From Streptomyces sp. CG4 (lineage in GTDB: Bacteria > Actinomycetota > Actinomycetes > Streptomycetales > Streptomycetaceae): DNA of 64,000 nt. The notes under the pieces were generated by a model that worked only from the letters and a program-made list of their open reading frames with translations, made no database searches and was not told the DNA's origin. The translations under genes were made by a program, and so were the position numbers. The stretch's first letter is position 1, and the number at the start of each line of letters is the position of its first letter. Shown piece by piece: positions 1-8,293 of the stretch. The stretch spans positions 558,001 through 622,000 of the forward strand of contig NZ_CP163525.1 of assembly GCF_041080655.1 (NCBI RefSeq), written 5' to 3'.

Positions 1-691
1 GCTGGCCGGGCTCGTGGTCCACGCGATCGACCAGTACCGCGCCGAGCGCCCGCCGACCGGACTGCTGCTGTCCAGGATCAGCTACGACATCCTGGGGCTG
101 ATCGCCCTGGACGAGTGCGAGATCCAGGTGGAGTCGATCCGGCCGGGCCGCACCATCGAACTGCTCGAAGCGGTGGTGCGCATCGCGGACCGGCCGGTGG
201 TGCGGGCCCGCGCCTGGCTGCTGACCGAGGTGGACACCGGCGCCGTGACCGGTGGTGCCGAGGCACGGCTCACCCCGCCGGACGGGCTCGCCGGTCAGTC
301 GCTGGGCTCGGTCTGGCCGGGCGGCCACTGTGCCTCCGTCGAGGTCCGGCCGGCCGGCCCCGCGCAGCCGGGCCGCGCCACGGCCTGGATCACCACGCCC
401 CTCGACCTCGTCGCCGGCGAGCCGAGCAGCCCGCTCGCGTCCTATGTCGCGCTGATCGACACGGCCAACGGAATCGCCGTACGTCGGCCGCCGACCGAGT
501 GGATGTTCCCCAACGTCGACCTCACGGTCCAGCTGCACCGGCAACCGGTGGGCCGCTGGGCCGGCCTGGACACCACGGTCGTCTTCGGCCCCACCGGCCA
601 GGGCCTCACCAGCAGCGTCCTGCACGACATCAACGGCCCGGTCGGGCAGGCCCAGCAGACCCTCACGGTGCGCCCGCTGCCCGGCCGGTGA
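1..691 (+). CDS. Thioesterase-like (hot-dog fold) protein, 5' end outside window
   Basis: The reading frame is open from the first bases of the window, so the N-terminus is missing. The visible part resembles the TesB-like acyl-CoA thioesterase group of actinobacteria: a segment RPPTGLLLSRISYDILG, then alternating hydrophobic strands, and a C-terminal half with SYVALIDTANGIAVR and DLTVQLHRQPVGRWAGLDT, which is typical of the second hot-dog domain. Such proteins hydrolyse acyl-CoA thioesters in the cytoplasm; the substrate cannot be read from sequence. The family assignment rests on overall pattern, not on a unique catalytic motif. The stop is at 689-691, and no clear partner gene follows. Confidence 0.6.
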   Translation, partial: LAGLVVHAIDQYRAERPPTGLLLSRISYDILGLIALDECEIQVESIRPGRTIELLEAVVRIADRPVVRARAWLLTEVDTGAVTGGAEARLTPPDGLAGQSLGSVWPGGHCASVEVRPAGPAQPGRATAWITTPLDLVAGEPSSPLASYVALIDTANGIAVRRPPTEWMFPNVDLTVQLHRQPVGRWAGLDTTVVFGPTGQGLTSSVLHDINGPVGQAQQTLTVRPLPGR

Positions 692-828
692 CACGCGCTC
701 CGCGCACGCGCGCCGTCGGGCAGCTGCGGCGGCCGGCATGACCTGGAGGGCAGGGCGCGAGCACGGCGCATACCCCCGCCAGTTGGAAGGTGTACGGCAC
801 GACGCTTGAAGTCCCGGACGGGCACGGA

Positions 829-1042
829 GCGGTGGCTGTGTCCCGTGGCGTGTAGAGGTAGGGGGATGGGGGCGGGCTGTCTGCTTCGGGACGGCGGCGC
901 GCAGGCTCTGCCCCGGGGGCCGAGCGGTTCGAGGCTCTCGTCCGCAACCGGCTCAAACGCCTCCCGTACCGGCCCGACGCCCTCGACGGCTTCATGGCCG
1001 GCACCGGCCCGACTCCCGGTGATCCAACGTCACCTTGACAGC
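829..1042 (+). mobile_element. Internally deleted IS630-family remnant (MITE-like)
   Basis: Bases about 829-900 match the 5' part of the IS630 copy at 6456-7320 (shared GTGGCTGT and ATGGGGGCGGGCTG). Bases about 925-1042 match the 3' part of the same transposase, including the frame for LVRNRLKR and the terminal sequence CCAACGTCACCTTGAC. That terminal sequence also ends the inverted remnant at 6258. The transposase centre is absent, so this is a roughly 210-base derivative with both ends and no coding capacity. The rest of 692-1388 has no convincing gene. Confidence 0.7.
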
Positions 1043-1388
1043 TCGTCGACCCGCTGATCGCGTCACCGGCGCCACGGAACCGCGGTGCCTCCCGGTCGAT
1101 CCCCATGGATCCTTCACGGGCTGGTGCACAACCATGGCCAAACCATGGGGATGGCCACAGTCGAGTTGGGCCCTTTGCATGGTTCTTCACGATTTATCCG
1201 ATAGCTTGTCATGTACGGGCCGACATGGGAATGTGCGGCGGCATCGAACGCATGTCGCAGTCATCTACGAGTCGCTGCCGGTGGGCGCGAGCGGCGCGAG
1301 AGGACCAACACCCGTGTCTGGAAAGTACTTAAGAAGGATCCAGCTCTGCCCCGAGGGACCCGGAGGGCAGAGCCAGAAGGGAAACGTC

Positions 1389-2490
1389 TTGCCTGGTACG
1401 TCCAGAAGAAAGCTCATCCTTCGCCGGATAACCGTCGGCACCGCGGCGCTGCTGCTCCTGGGATCCGGGGCGGCGACCGCGACCGCAGCCGACGGTGGCG
1501 GCGGCTTCGACCGCAACCTGAATCCGAACGCCGCACCGTCCACCCGACCGGCCGCCGGGCCCGCGATGAAAGCCGTCGCCGCAGCGTCCCGGCCGATGTC
1601 GGGCAAGAACCCCTCGGCGGGCCGGGCCAGAAGGACACCTCCGGTGTCTGGCAGGTCACCACCCCCAGGGTCAGGCTGAGCAACACCGTGACCGACGCCG
1701 ACGGCAGCACGGCCAACCTCACCTTCGAGGTCTGGGCCGCCGACCCCTCGGGGAACGCCAAGACCCAGGTGAAGATCAGCGACAACCAGTACGGCGTCCT
1801 GGTGTCCGACTTCGTCAAGTCCGGCTCCACCACCTCCGTGACCGTGGGCGCCGGAAGGCTGAAGCCGAACGTCGACTACGTCTTCCACACCTCCGCCTAC
1901 GCCAAGGACAGCGGCCTGTACGAGACGTCATGGTCGCCCTGGGCCCGATTCCGCGTCACGATGCCCGTCGACCTGACCCTGCCCAACCCCAATGCCTCGG
2001 CGCAGAACCCGGACCAGTCCGCCCAGCCGTACACGGACACGATGGCGCCGCCCGACGGTGATCTGCCCCTCCGGATGGGGCGGCGGCCAACGGCGACACC
2101 AGCGCCCTCAACGGCACGACGGACAAGGAGCTGAACTGCGACGAGTTCGCGTTCAACGCCACCTACAACAGCGGCGGGATGCCCTCGCTCGCGGGTGACC
2201 TGAACCCGGTCAGCAGCGGGGACGCCTGTGTGCAGACCCTTGCGAGCAAGCAGGACGGCACCGTGCACCTGCTCAACATCGACGGCCTCGTGCCGACGTG
2301 GAAGGAGGTCTGCGGACGGTCCGCGATCTCCGGGAACGACAACAGCGGTTCGATGGCCGGGTTCGCAGCATTCAACGCGAACCAGCGACTACTGGACCGT
2401 GACCCGTACTGGCTGAACACGAACATGCGCGCCGCGTGCTCCGCCGACAGCACGACCGTGAAGTGCACCATGACCGCGAACAACCAGTAG
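1389..2490 (+). pseudogene. Frameshifted secreted protein, NucA/NucB nuclease-like C-terminus
   Basis: A TTG start at 1389 is preceded by AGAAGGG. It opens a signal peptide (basic RRKLILRR, hydrophobic TAALLLLGSGA, then ATATAADGG). The frame then changes near 1610 to one encoding a beta-rich domain (VWQVTTPRVRLSNTVTDADG, then FEVWAADPSGNA). It changes again near 2050-2090 to NCDEFAFNATYNSGG and a tail ending in TMTANNQ, stop 2490. Codon bias fits coding sequence on both sides of each break, so this was one gene of about 365 codons. The CDE-FxxTY motif resembles the NucA/NucB DNase domain of secreted Streptomyces proteins. Two shifts suggest inactivation, though sequencing error is possible. 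Confidence 0.6.
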
Positions 2491-2509
2491 GAGCAGCACC
2501 CCGCTCACA

Positions 2510-2542
2510 GGGGGCGCCGCGCCGAAAGGGCGCGGCGCCCCC
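2510..2542. terminator. Strong hairpin between convergent genes
   Basis: A perfect 14-bp stem, GGGGGCGCCGCGCC at 2510-2523 pairing with 2529-2542, has a GAAAG loop. It starts 20 bases after the upstream stop at 2490 and lies just before the end of the convergent gene at 2561. No U-tract is visible, as is usual in Streptomyces. It could serve both strands. Confidence 0.75.
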
Positions 2543-2560
2543 GCTGCTACCGGTTCCGGT

Positions 2561-3226
2561 TCACACCGGCGAGGGCAGGTGCACCGCGGGCAGCAGCCCC
2601 AGCTCGATCTCCCGACGCGGCAGCGACAGCCCGAGATGCTCGCCCACCGCCGCGAACAACCGCTTCGCCAACTCCTCGGCCTCGTCCTCGGGGTCCTCAC
2701 AGCCGGGGAAGGTGTCCCGCACCGCCCCGGCCCGGCGCATGGCCGCGTCCAGCGCGGCGAACGTCCCGAGCCGATCCCTGGGCGGGACCGCGGTCTCCAG
2801 CAGGCTGTCACCCGGCTCGCCGGAACCCACTTCGCCGGCTGCGTCGACGCAGCACATCCACGGGTGCTCGTGCAGGAAGCGGTCCAGGCAGACGAGTTCG
2901 TCGCCCTGCTCCACCAAGGTGTCCTGGCCCAGCCGGTCGAGGAAGAGGAGGTGCCAGGTGGACCGCTCGACCTCCAGGACGTAGGTCCACTCGCCGCTGC
3001 GGCCGAACATCGCCACGCTGTCGCCGAGGTTCACGCTCAGCCTGTCGAAGTCCTTGAACAACGGCGGCCGTTCGGCCATGCCACGGTCGGCGCCGAGGCG
3101 CACCACGAAGTCCACCGGGTCCACGCCCCGCACCGCCGCGACGCTGATGTCCGAGAGCATCCCGTCCTTGGCGATCGCACCGCTGTACCAGTGCTCGCCG
3201 ATCCACGCCAAGCCGTTGTCCGTCAC
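2561..3226 (-). CDS. DUF6461-like hypothetical protein
   Basis: A 221-residue soluble protein without signal peptide or membrane segment. The N-terminal part has RGVDPVDFVVRLGAD, a central part has WTYVLEVERSTWHLLFLDRL, and the C-terminal part is acidic and helical (EDPEDEAEELAKRLF). This layout resembles the DUF6461 family common in Streptomyces, whose function is unknown. The start is ATG at 3226. It is convergent with the nuclease-like pseudogene and shares its terminator. No operon partner is visible. Confidence 0.6.
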   Translation of the reverse strand: MTDNGLAWIGEHWYSGAIAKDGMLSDISVAAVRGVDPVDFVVRLGADRGMAERPPLFKDFDRLSVNLGDSVAMFGRSGEWTYVLEVERSTWHLLFLDRLGQDTLVEQGDELVCLDRFLHEHPWMCCVDAAGEVGSGEPGDSLLETAVPPRDRLGTFAALDAAMRRAGAVRDTFPGCEDPEDEAEELAKRLFAAVGEHLGLSLPRREIELGLLPAVHLPSPV

Positions 3227-3263
3227 GGTGGCGACCCCTCTCCTCGACCTTCGCGCACACGTT

Positions 3264-3292
3264 ACTGAGGACGACGGTTTGATGTCGTCTCG
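3264..3292 (+). repeat. Solo copy of an IS-end sequence, inverted relative to 6216-6245
   Basis: TTTGATGTCGTCTCG at 3278-3292 is an exact inverted match to 6216-6230. The flanking ACTGA and CGACGG blocks are also shared, with small indels. The two copies bracket the gene at 3328-4989 and the IS630 copy at 5090-6165, so this looks like a detached element end or an older insertion boundary. Confidence 0.6.
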
Positions 3293-3327
3293 TGACCGGC
3301 GCGCCAGCCGGAGAGGGACCTGTTATC

Positions 3328-4989
3328 TCAGGGCCGCACCAGTATTCGTGTGACCCCGGCGACCAGCGTCGTGGCTAGTGTCCAGCCACTGATGATTAGC
3401 GCATAGGCCAGCGCCTGGCTGGACCCGCTCGGATTCCACGCGCCCGATTGACCGAGGCTCACTACCGGCACCAACAGGTCGAGCGTGTAGGCGACCGGGT
3501 TGAAATGCGGTCCGCCCGTGCCCAGCGGTGCGGGGCGGTGGGAGGCGAAGTAGACCGATCCGGCGGCGAGCAGGCCCAACAACCACAGCCCGGCCAGCCA
3601 CGGCCGATACCCGTAGCCGACCGTTGCGTCCTGGAGAAGGCCCCATGCTTTCGCCGGCAGGCCCGCCGCCTCACGTCGCCGCCGCTGCTGGGCAAGCAGC
3701 ACCCGCCGCGACTCGCCGTCACGCCCCACCGCGCGGTAGCGCGCGGCCAGCTGCTCGTAAGGCTGAGGCTGATACGCGTCACGAGCCAGCCACGGCAGTC
3801 GCATCCCGGCCGTCGGCAACGGCATCAGTTCGTCATAGACGAAGCCGTCCAGGCGCAGCTTGTCGGGCCAGGACGCGGCGTCGTCCTCGAACGTTGTAGT
3901 CCGTGCCCGCCGCAAGTCCAGGCTGTGCGCGGTGAATCCCTCAGTGCAGAACATCGCCCCTTCGACGCGCGCGCCGGAGGCGTCGAGCGTGCCCAGTCGC
4001 GAACCGCTCAGTGTCAGCGGCCCGACGACGCGGGCCGAGTTGAGCAGGACCGCGCCCGAAGCCGTGACGCCCGACAGGTTGACACCGCCCTCGACCGAGA
4101 TGTGGTCTGCGCGCAGCGCCGTTTGGCCGCGGTCGTCCACCAGGTCGGCGTCGGGCAGCATGAGCCCGCCCTTGATCGTGGCGTCGCTGAGGTCGACGCC
4201 GCCGGTGACGGTGAACCGGTTCTTCGCTCGGGTGTTGCCACGGCGGGCGAACATGCCGGTGTCCACGCGCAGCCCCTGCGCCAGCAGGGCGGGCGTGGGT
4301 GGGCGGTTGGGCTCCTCGTGGGTGATCCGGGCGCCGTCCAGATGCAGGTAGCCGCCGATGCGCGCGCCGGGGAGCCGGAACTGTCCGTCGATGACGACGT
4401 CGTGGCAGTACATCGCGGTGTCGACGACGAGCAGGTCGCCGTTGACGGCGGTGCGCGGCGGCGTCCAGTCGGCGTCAGGGGCCGGTGGTTCGGGCGGGGG
4501 CGCGGTGATCGTGGTCCCGCTGATTTCGATCTCGAAGACGCGTGCCGCGTAGAGGCTGAGCCGGTCGAGGCGGCAGCCCTCCATCTGGAACTCGCCGCGG
4601 ATCTCGGCGCGGTTGGCTTCCAGCACGGTGAGATAGCAGCCGCGCAGGCGCACGCTGCGAGTCTCGGCTTCGGCGAGGTCCAGGCCGTCGTCGAAGCAGC
4701 AGTGCTCGAAGTCGAGTGCGTAGGGGACTTGCGTGTGGGCGAGCGTGAGTCGCCCGACGACACGAGCGCCGGCCAGTTTGACCCCCGCGCCGCGGTTCGC
4801 ATCGGGCCCGCTGCCGGTCAGCAGCGCCGCGATCACTTCGGCGCGAATGTCGCAGGTGCGCGGCCACGACGTCGCTTGGCCGGGGCCGTCGTCGGGTCCG
4901 GAGCGCAGGTCGACCAGGGCGCCGGTGGGGAAAGCGTGCCGGAGCCGCTCCTCGGTGGCCGTCAGGGTGCTGATCTGGAAGCCGCTCAC
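3328..4989 (-). CDS. Beta-helix (pentapeptide-like) protein with C-terminal two-helix membrane module
   Basis: The protein has 553 residues. After a short N-terminal region, residues about 60-380 are built from repeated short strands of the form A-x-L-x-G or V-x-L-S (VKLAGARVVGRLTLAHT, GVNLSGVTASGAVLLNSA), as in pentapeptide-repeat-like right-handed beta helices. The C-terminus has two hydrophobic helices, about residues 465-482 and 526-546. Between them a re-entrant-looking segment (YTLDLLVPVVSLGQSGAW) resembles the pore loop of two-helix channels. Close Streptomyces relatives are usually labelled membrane-associated oxidoreductase, but no cofactor motif is visible here. The gene sits between IS630 ends and has no partner gene. 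Function unknown; a channel-like role is inference. Confidence 0.6.
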   Translation of the reverse strand: MSGFQISTLTATEERLRHAFPTGALVDLRSGPDDGPGQATSWPRTCDIRAEVIAALLTGSGPDANRGAGVKLAGARVVGRLTLAHTQVPYALDFEHCCFDDGLDLAEAETRSVRLRGCYLTVLEANRAEIRGEFQMEGCRLDRLSLYAARVFEIEISGTTITAPPPEPPAPDADWTPPRTAVNGDLLVVDTAMYCHDVVIDGQFRLPGARIGGYLHLDGARITHEEPNRPPTPALLAQGLRVDTGMFARRGNTRAKNRFTVTGGVDLSDATIKGGLMLPDADLVDDRGQTALRADHISVEGGVNLSGVTASGAVLLNSARVVGPLTLSGSRLGTLDASGARVEGAMFCTEGFTAHSLDLRRARTTTFEDDAASWPDKLRLDGFVYDELMPLPTAGMRLPWLARDAYQPQPYEQLAARYRAVGRDGESRRVLLAQQRRRREAAGLPAKAWGLLQDATVGYGYRPWLAGLWLLGLLAAGSVYFASHRPAPLGTGGPHFNPVAYTLDLLVPVVSLGQSGAWNPSGSSQALAYALIISGWTLATTLVAGVTRILVRP

Positions 4990-5065
4990 GGCATTCGAGC
5001 ATCGCTGGACAGGGTCGGCAGCGCAAGGGGATTGCCTGCGCGGCGGACGATCGCAGCGGGCGAGT

Positions 5066-6185
5066 TTCCGACGATGGCGTTTCGCGACGTCATGGCGGTA
5101 GCAGGTGGAAGGTCAGGCCGGTCTCCGCAACGAAGCCGTCGAGGACGACGGGCCGGTACTGAAGGCGCTTGAGTCGGTTGCGGATCAGCGTCTCCAGCGC
5201 ATCGACGGTGAGCGCGGCCAGGTTGGCCAGGCTGCGTTTGACGTGGGACCACACGCCCTCGACCGGGTTCAGGTCCGGGGCGTAGGCCGGGAGCAGCACG
5301 ACGGTCAGCCAGGCCCGTTCAGCGATCATCTGTTTCATGGTTGCCGACACGTGGGTGTTCAGCCGGTCCCAGACCAGGATGATCGGGGCTCTCAACTGCT
5401 GGTGGGCGGCGTCGATCAGTCCGATGTAGTCGCGTTCGGACAAGGAGCGTCGATCGTTCTTGCGGCCGCGGTGGATGCGCAGCCGGTAGATCAGTCTCGT
5501 GCGCGCCCCGGGACGGACCGCGATCACTCCGGCGATCGACACCCGCCCGGAGCTGCGCCCGGCCACCTTCACGATCGGGGTCTGGCCCCGACGTCCCCAG
5601 GTTCGGCCGCGCGGCGGCGTCAGATGCTGGCCTGCCTCGTCCTCGAAGCAAACGAAGGCGCCGAGCGCGGCCTGTGTCCTTTTACCGCAGGCCACGTTGT
5701 TTCCTTCCAGGCGGCGATCGCGAGCTCGTCGCGCTGGGCGGCCCGTCGCGCCGGCATCTGCGGGGTGAAGCCGAGCCGACGGATCAACCGGGATGCCGCG
5801 TCGGCGCTGTAGGAGACATGGAGTTTGCGGCCGATCAGCTCGGCGACCCGAGCCCCGGTCCACACCTGGTCCTCATCCCAGCCGAACGCCGCCGGGCCCT
5901 CGTTCAGCATCGCAGCCAGCTTGACCTGCGACTTCGTACTGAGCTTGCACCGCTGCCCCAGCAGGCCCCGGCTTGCCAGCGCCGCCGTCCCGCCGCGCTC
6001 GAAGTCAGCCCTCCACCGGTATATCGACCGCACCGTCACCCGCAGCCGCTTGGCGATCCACGAAGGTGTGACGTCCTCGACGAACATCGCGGCAGCCTGC
6101 ATCCGCAACGCCTCGCGGCGTGCCCGCCCCGCGGCGTCCAGCCCGCCGCCTTGCGCATATCTCACTTCAACTACAAAGCGCCGTC
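5066..6185 (-). mobile_element. IS630-family insertion sequence, near full length
   Basis: The element carries the transposase at 5090-6165. Imperfect terminal inverted repeats are suggested by GACGATGGCGTTTCG near 5069 and the complement of AAAGCGCCGTCAG near 6174. A further copy of the right-end sequence lies at 6216-6245, so the outer boundary is uncertain by about 60 bases. Confidence 0.65.
5090..6165 (-). CDS. IS630-family transposase, two frames joined by probable -1 frameshift
   Basis: The first frame (ATG at 6165) encodes the helix-turn-helix half (RMQAAAMFVEDVTPSWIAKRL and RSIYRWRADFERGG), up to AAWKETTWPAVK. The second frame encodes the DDE domain: FEDEAG, VWDRLNTH, then PDLNPVEGVWSHVKR, and ends at 5090. 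The frames meet at GTA-AAA-GG (5678-5685). A -1 slip on A-AAA-G joins them into one protein of about 358 residues, the usual family length. The same slip site is kept in the second copy at 6862-6868, which favours programmed frameshifting over a mutation. The transposase cuts and joins DNA at TA targets. Confidence 0.75.
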
Positions 6186-6215
6186 AGGGCCGTTCGTCAG
6201 CACGGTGAACCTCGG

Positions 6216-6245
6216 CGAGACGACATCAAAGCGCCGTCGTCAGTA
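6216..6245 (-). repeat. IS-end sequence, inverted partner of 3264-3292
   Basis: CGAGACGACATCAAA at 6216-6230 is the exact reverse complement of 3278-3292. Outside it, CGCCGTCGTCAGTA matches the flank of the other copy after small indels. A partial second copy (CAAAGCGCCGTCAG) lies at about 6172-6186. Confidence 0.6.
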
Positions 6246-6257
6246 GTGGCTTCGGCT

Positions 6258-6411
6258 GGTCAAGGTGACGTTGGACCTCCGGGAGTCAGGCCGGTGCCGG
6301 CTACGAAGCCGTCGAGAGCGCAGGGCCGGTACTGGAGGCGTTTGAGCCGGTTGCGGACGAGAGCCCCGAGCCGGCCGAGAGCGACGACTGCGAGGCCGGC
6401 CAAGCTGCGTT
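6258..6411 (-). mobile_element. 3' fragment of an IS630-family transposase
   Basis: The minus strand encodes a tail SLAGLAVVALGRL, then VRNRLKRLQYRP and DGFVAGTGL. This is the same C-terminus as the transposase at 5090-6165. Its outer end, the complement of CCAACGTCACCTTGAC, equals the end of the remnant at 829-1042. It is fused directly to the next remnant. Confidence 0.75.
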
Positions 6412-6455
6412 TACTGACTTCGGCTCGTTGGGGTGCTCTTTCCTGAAGTCTCTGA

Positions 6456-7320
6456 TGAGCCTGGAGTGGTGGCTGTAGCCCGTGGTGTGTGAGGTATGCG
6501 GATGGGGGCGGGCTGACCGCTGCGGGGCGTCGGCGCCGGGAGACAGCGCGGATGCAGGCGGCCGAGCTGTTCGAGCAGGAGGTCAAGCCACCGGAGGTGG
6601 CACGGCAGCTGCGGGTGAGCCGGAAGCCGGCCTACCAGTGGCACCGGATGTGGCGGGACGGCGGTGTGCATGCTCTGTCCTCCCGCAACCCGAGTGGGTC
6701 GCGGTGCCGTCTGTCCCCGGGCTGCCTGGAGAGGCTGGCCGTGTATCTGGAGCAGGGGCCGGCCGTGCACGACTGGGTGGAGGACCAGGTGTGAACGGCC
6801 GCTCGGGTGGTCACGTGACGAGCAAGCCGTCACCACGTGGAAGGAGGCGACCTGGGCCGAGGTAAAAGAGACCGGGCGGCCTGCGGAGGCTGCCTCTGCT
6901 TTGAGGACGAGGCAGGCTTCACGCGACGGCCGCCCAAAGGACGCACCCGCCCCGCTGGCACAGGGCGAACGCCGCAGCATGGACGAACGCGACTTCATCG
7001 CCCTGGTCGACGGCACAGCCAGCTCTTCAATGCACCGATTGTGCTGGTCTGGGACCGGCTCAACACCCATGTCTCCCACGTCATGCGTGAGTTGATCGCC
7101 GAGCGTGAATGGCTGACGGTGTTCCTGCTGCCCCCGTACTCGCCGGACCTGAACCCGGTAGACGGCGTGTGGGCTCACGTCAAACGCAGCCTGGCCAACC
7201 TCGCAGTGGTCGCCCTCGACCGGCTCGAAGCTCTCGTACACAACCGGCTCAAACGCCTCCAGTACCGGCCCGACACCCTCGACGAGTTGGTTTCACGTTG
7301 ACGAGCCAAAGTCGGTAGCT
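6456..7320 (+). pseudogene. Deleted IS630-family transposase
   Basis: An ATG at 6489 opens the same N-terminal half as the 5090-6165 copy (RMQAAELFEQEVKPPEVARQL) and stops at 6792-6794 after VEDQV. A deletion follows, and homology resumes at TTWKEATWAEVK (6828 on). The slip site GTAAAAG at 6862-6868 and FEDEAG are present. A second deletion removes the stretch between the first and second catalytic Asp (joined at GRRHSQLFNAP). VWDRLNTH and PDLNPVDGVWAHVKR remain and the frame ends at 7301. Two internal deletions make it non-functional. Confidence 0.75.
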
Positions 7321-7323
7321 CTC

Positions 7324-8250
7324 TCAGCAGGCCTTGTAGGCATCATGGTGGGCGAGTGCCTCCTGGGCTGTGGCCGGGGTGAACGGGTCGAGGGTGGTGA
7401 CAGCGAAGTGCCGCAGGCGCAGGTAGCGTTGACCGGTTTCGGCGAGGGTCCACTGGTGGCGGGTACGCGCGGTCATGGGCTGGCCTTCGCGGGTGATGCC
7501 CTCCCAGGCGAATTCGACCGAGAGGTCGTGGGTGTCGTCTGTTTGGAGGGTGGTGGCGAGGTTGGCGAGGTGGTGGGTGCTGAAGTCGACCAGGCCGGAG
7601 GTGTCCGTGTACCAGGCGGCGATCTGGTCGAAGGTGTGCAGGACATGGCCGTCGGTGAGGGTCATGGTGACGTCGGCGTCCAGCAGTTCGCGCAGCGGCT
7701 CGGCGTCGGCGCCGGGCCGCTCCAGCAGCGAGAGCCAGTAGTGGACGAAGGCGAGCACCCGGTTCTCGGCGTAGGCAGCGACGAACGGCGTCTGCTGGTA
7801 GGTGAGGACGTGCACGCCCATGGTGCTGATCCGGGGCAGGCGCTCGCTGGGTTCTTGGACGAATTCGAGGTCGTAGCGCAGGCGTGCGGCGCCGGTCATG
7901 GCCGGGCCGACGGTCTCGAAGTCGTGGGTGACCACCGCCTGCGCGGTGTTCGCACCGTTGTGCTCGATGGCGAGGGTGCGCAGGTGATGGGCGTTGTTCT
8001 GCCCGGAGGGGAGAGCGGAGACGCTGTCGAGGTAGGCCTGGCGGCCATGGACGCTGGGTATGTTGCCCTCGGGCGGGCGGTGCATGGTGAAGTCGTCGGT
8101 GACGAGTTCACCCTGGAGATCGAGGTTCATACGCGGGGCCTCGTAGCCGCAGTACGAGCGGTGCACCACGGTCAGGACCCGGTGCTCGTAGGAACTCGCG
8201 GCCAGGGTGGCGCGCAGGCGGTCGAGGTCCGTGGTGGTGTTGTCGGACAT
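7324..8250 (-). CDS. Tandem SnoaL/NTF2-like protein
   Basis: A 308-residue protein. The ATG at 8250 (MSDNTTTDLDRLRATL) is preceded by AGAGGG; in-frame sequence upstream is not needed. It appears to contain two consecutive NTF2/SnoaL-like folds: one with MNLDLQGELVTDDFTMHRPPEGNIPSVHGRQAYLDS, and a second with PLRELLDADVTMTLTDGHVLHTFDQIAAWY. Such domains act as small-molecule isomerases, cyclases or binding modules. It lies 43 bases downstream of the SDR gene at 8294 on the same strand, so the two are probably co-transcribed under MarR control and may act on one substrate. The reaction is unknown. Confidence 0.65.
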   Translation of the reverse strand: MSDNTTTDLDRLRATLAASSYEHRVLTVVHRSYCGYEAPRMNLDLQGELVTDDFTMHRPPEGNIPSVHGRQAYLDSVSALPSGQNNAHHLRTLAIEHNGANTAQAVVTHDFETVGPAMTGAARLRYDLEFVQEPSERLPRISTMGVHVLTYQQTPFVAAYAENRVLAFVHYWLSLLERPGADAEPLRELLDADVTMTLTDGHVLHTFDQIAAWYTDTSGLVDFSTHHLANLATTLQTDDTHDLSVEFAWEGITREGQPMTARTRHQWTLAETGQRYLRLRHFAVTTLDPFTPATAQEALAHHDAYKAC

Positions 8251-8293
8251 GGTCGGCCCTCTTCTGCGGCGGTGGTGGGGCGGGCGGCGGTGG

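Noticed and set aside
3448..5172. 574-codon plus-strand frame
   Set aside because: It is antisense to the beta-helix membrane protein and shows no recognisable domain.
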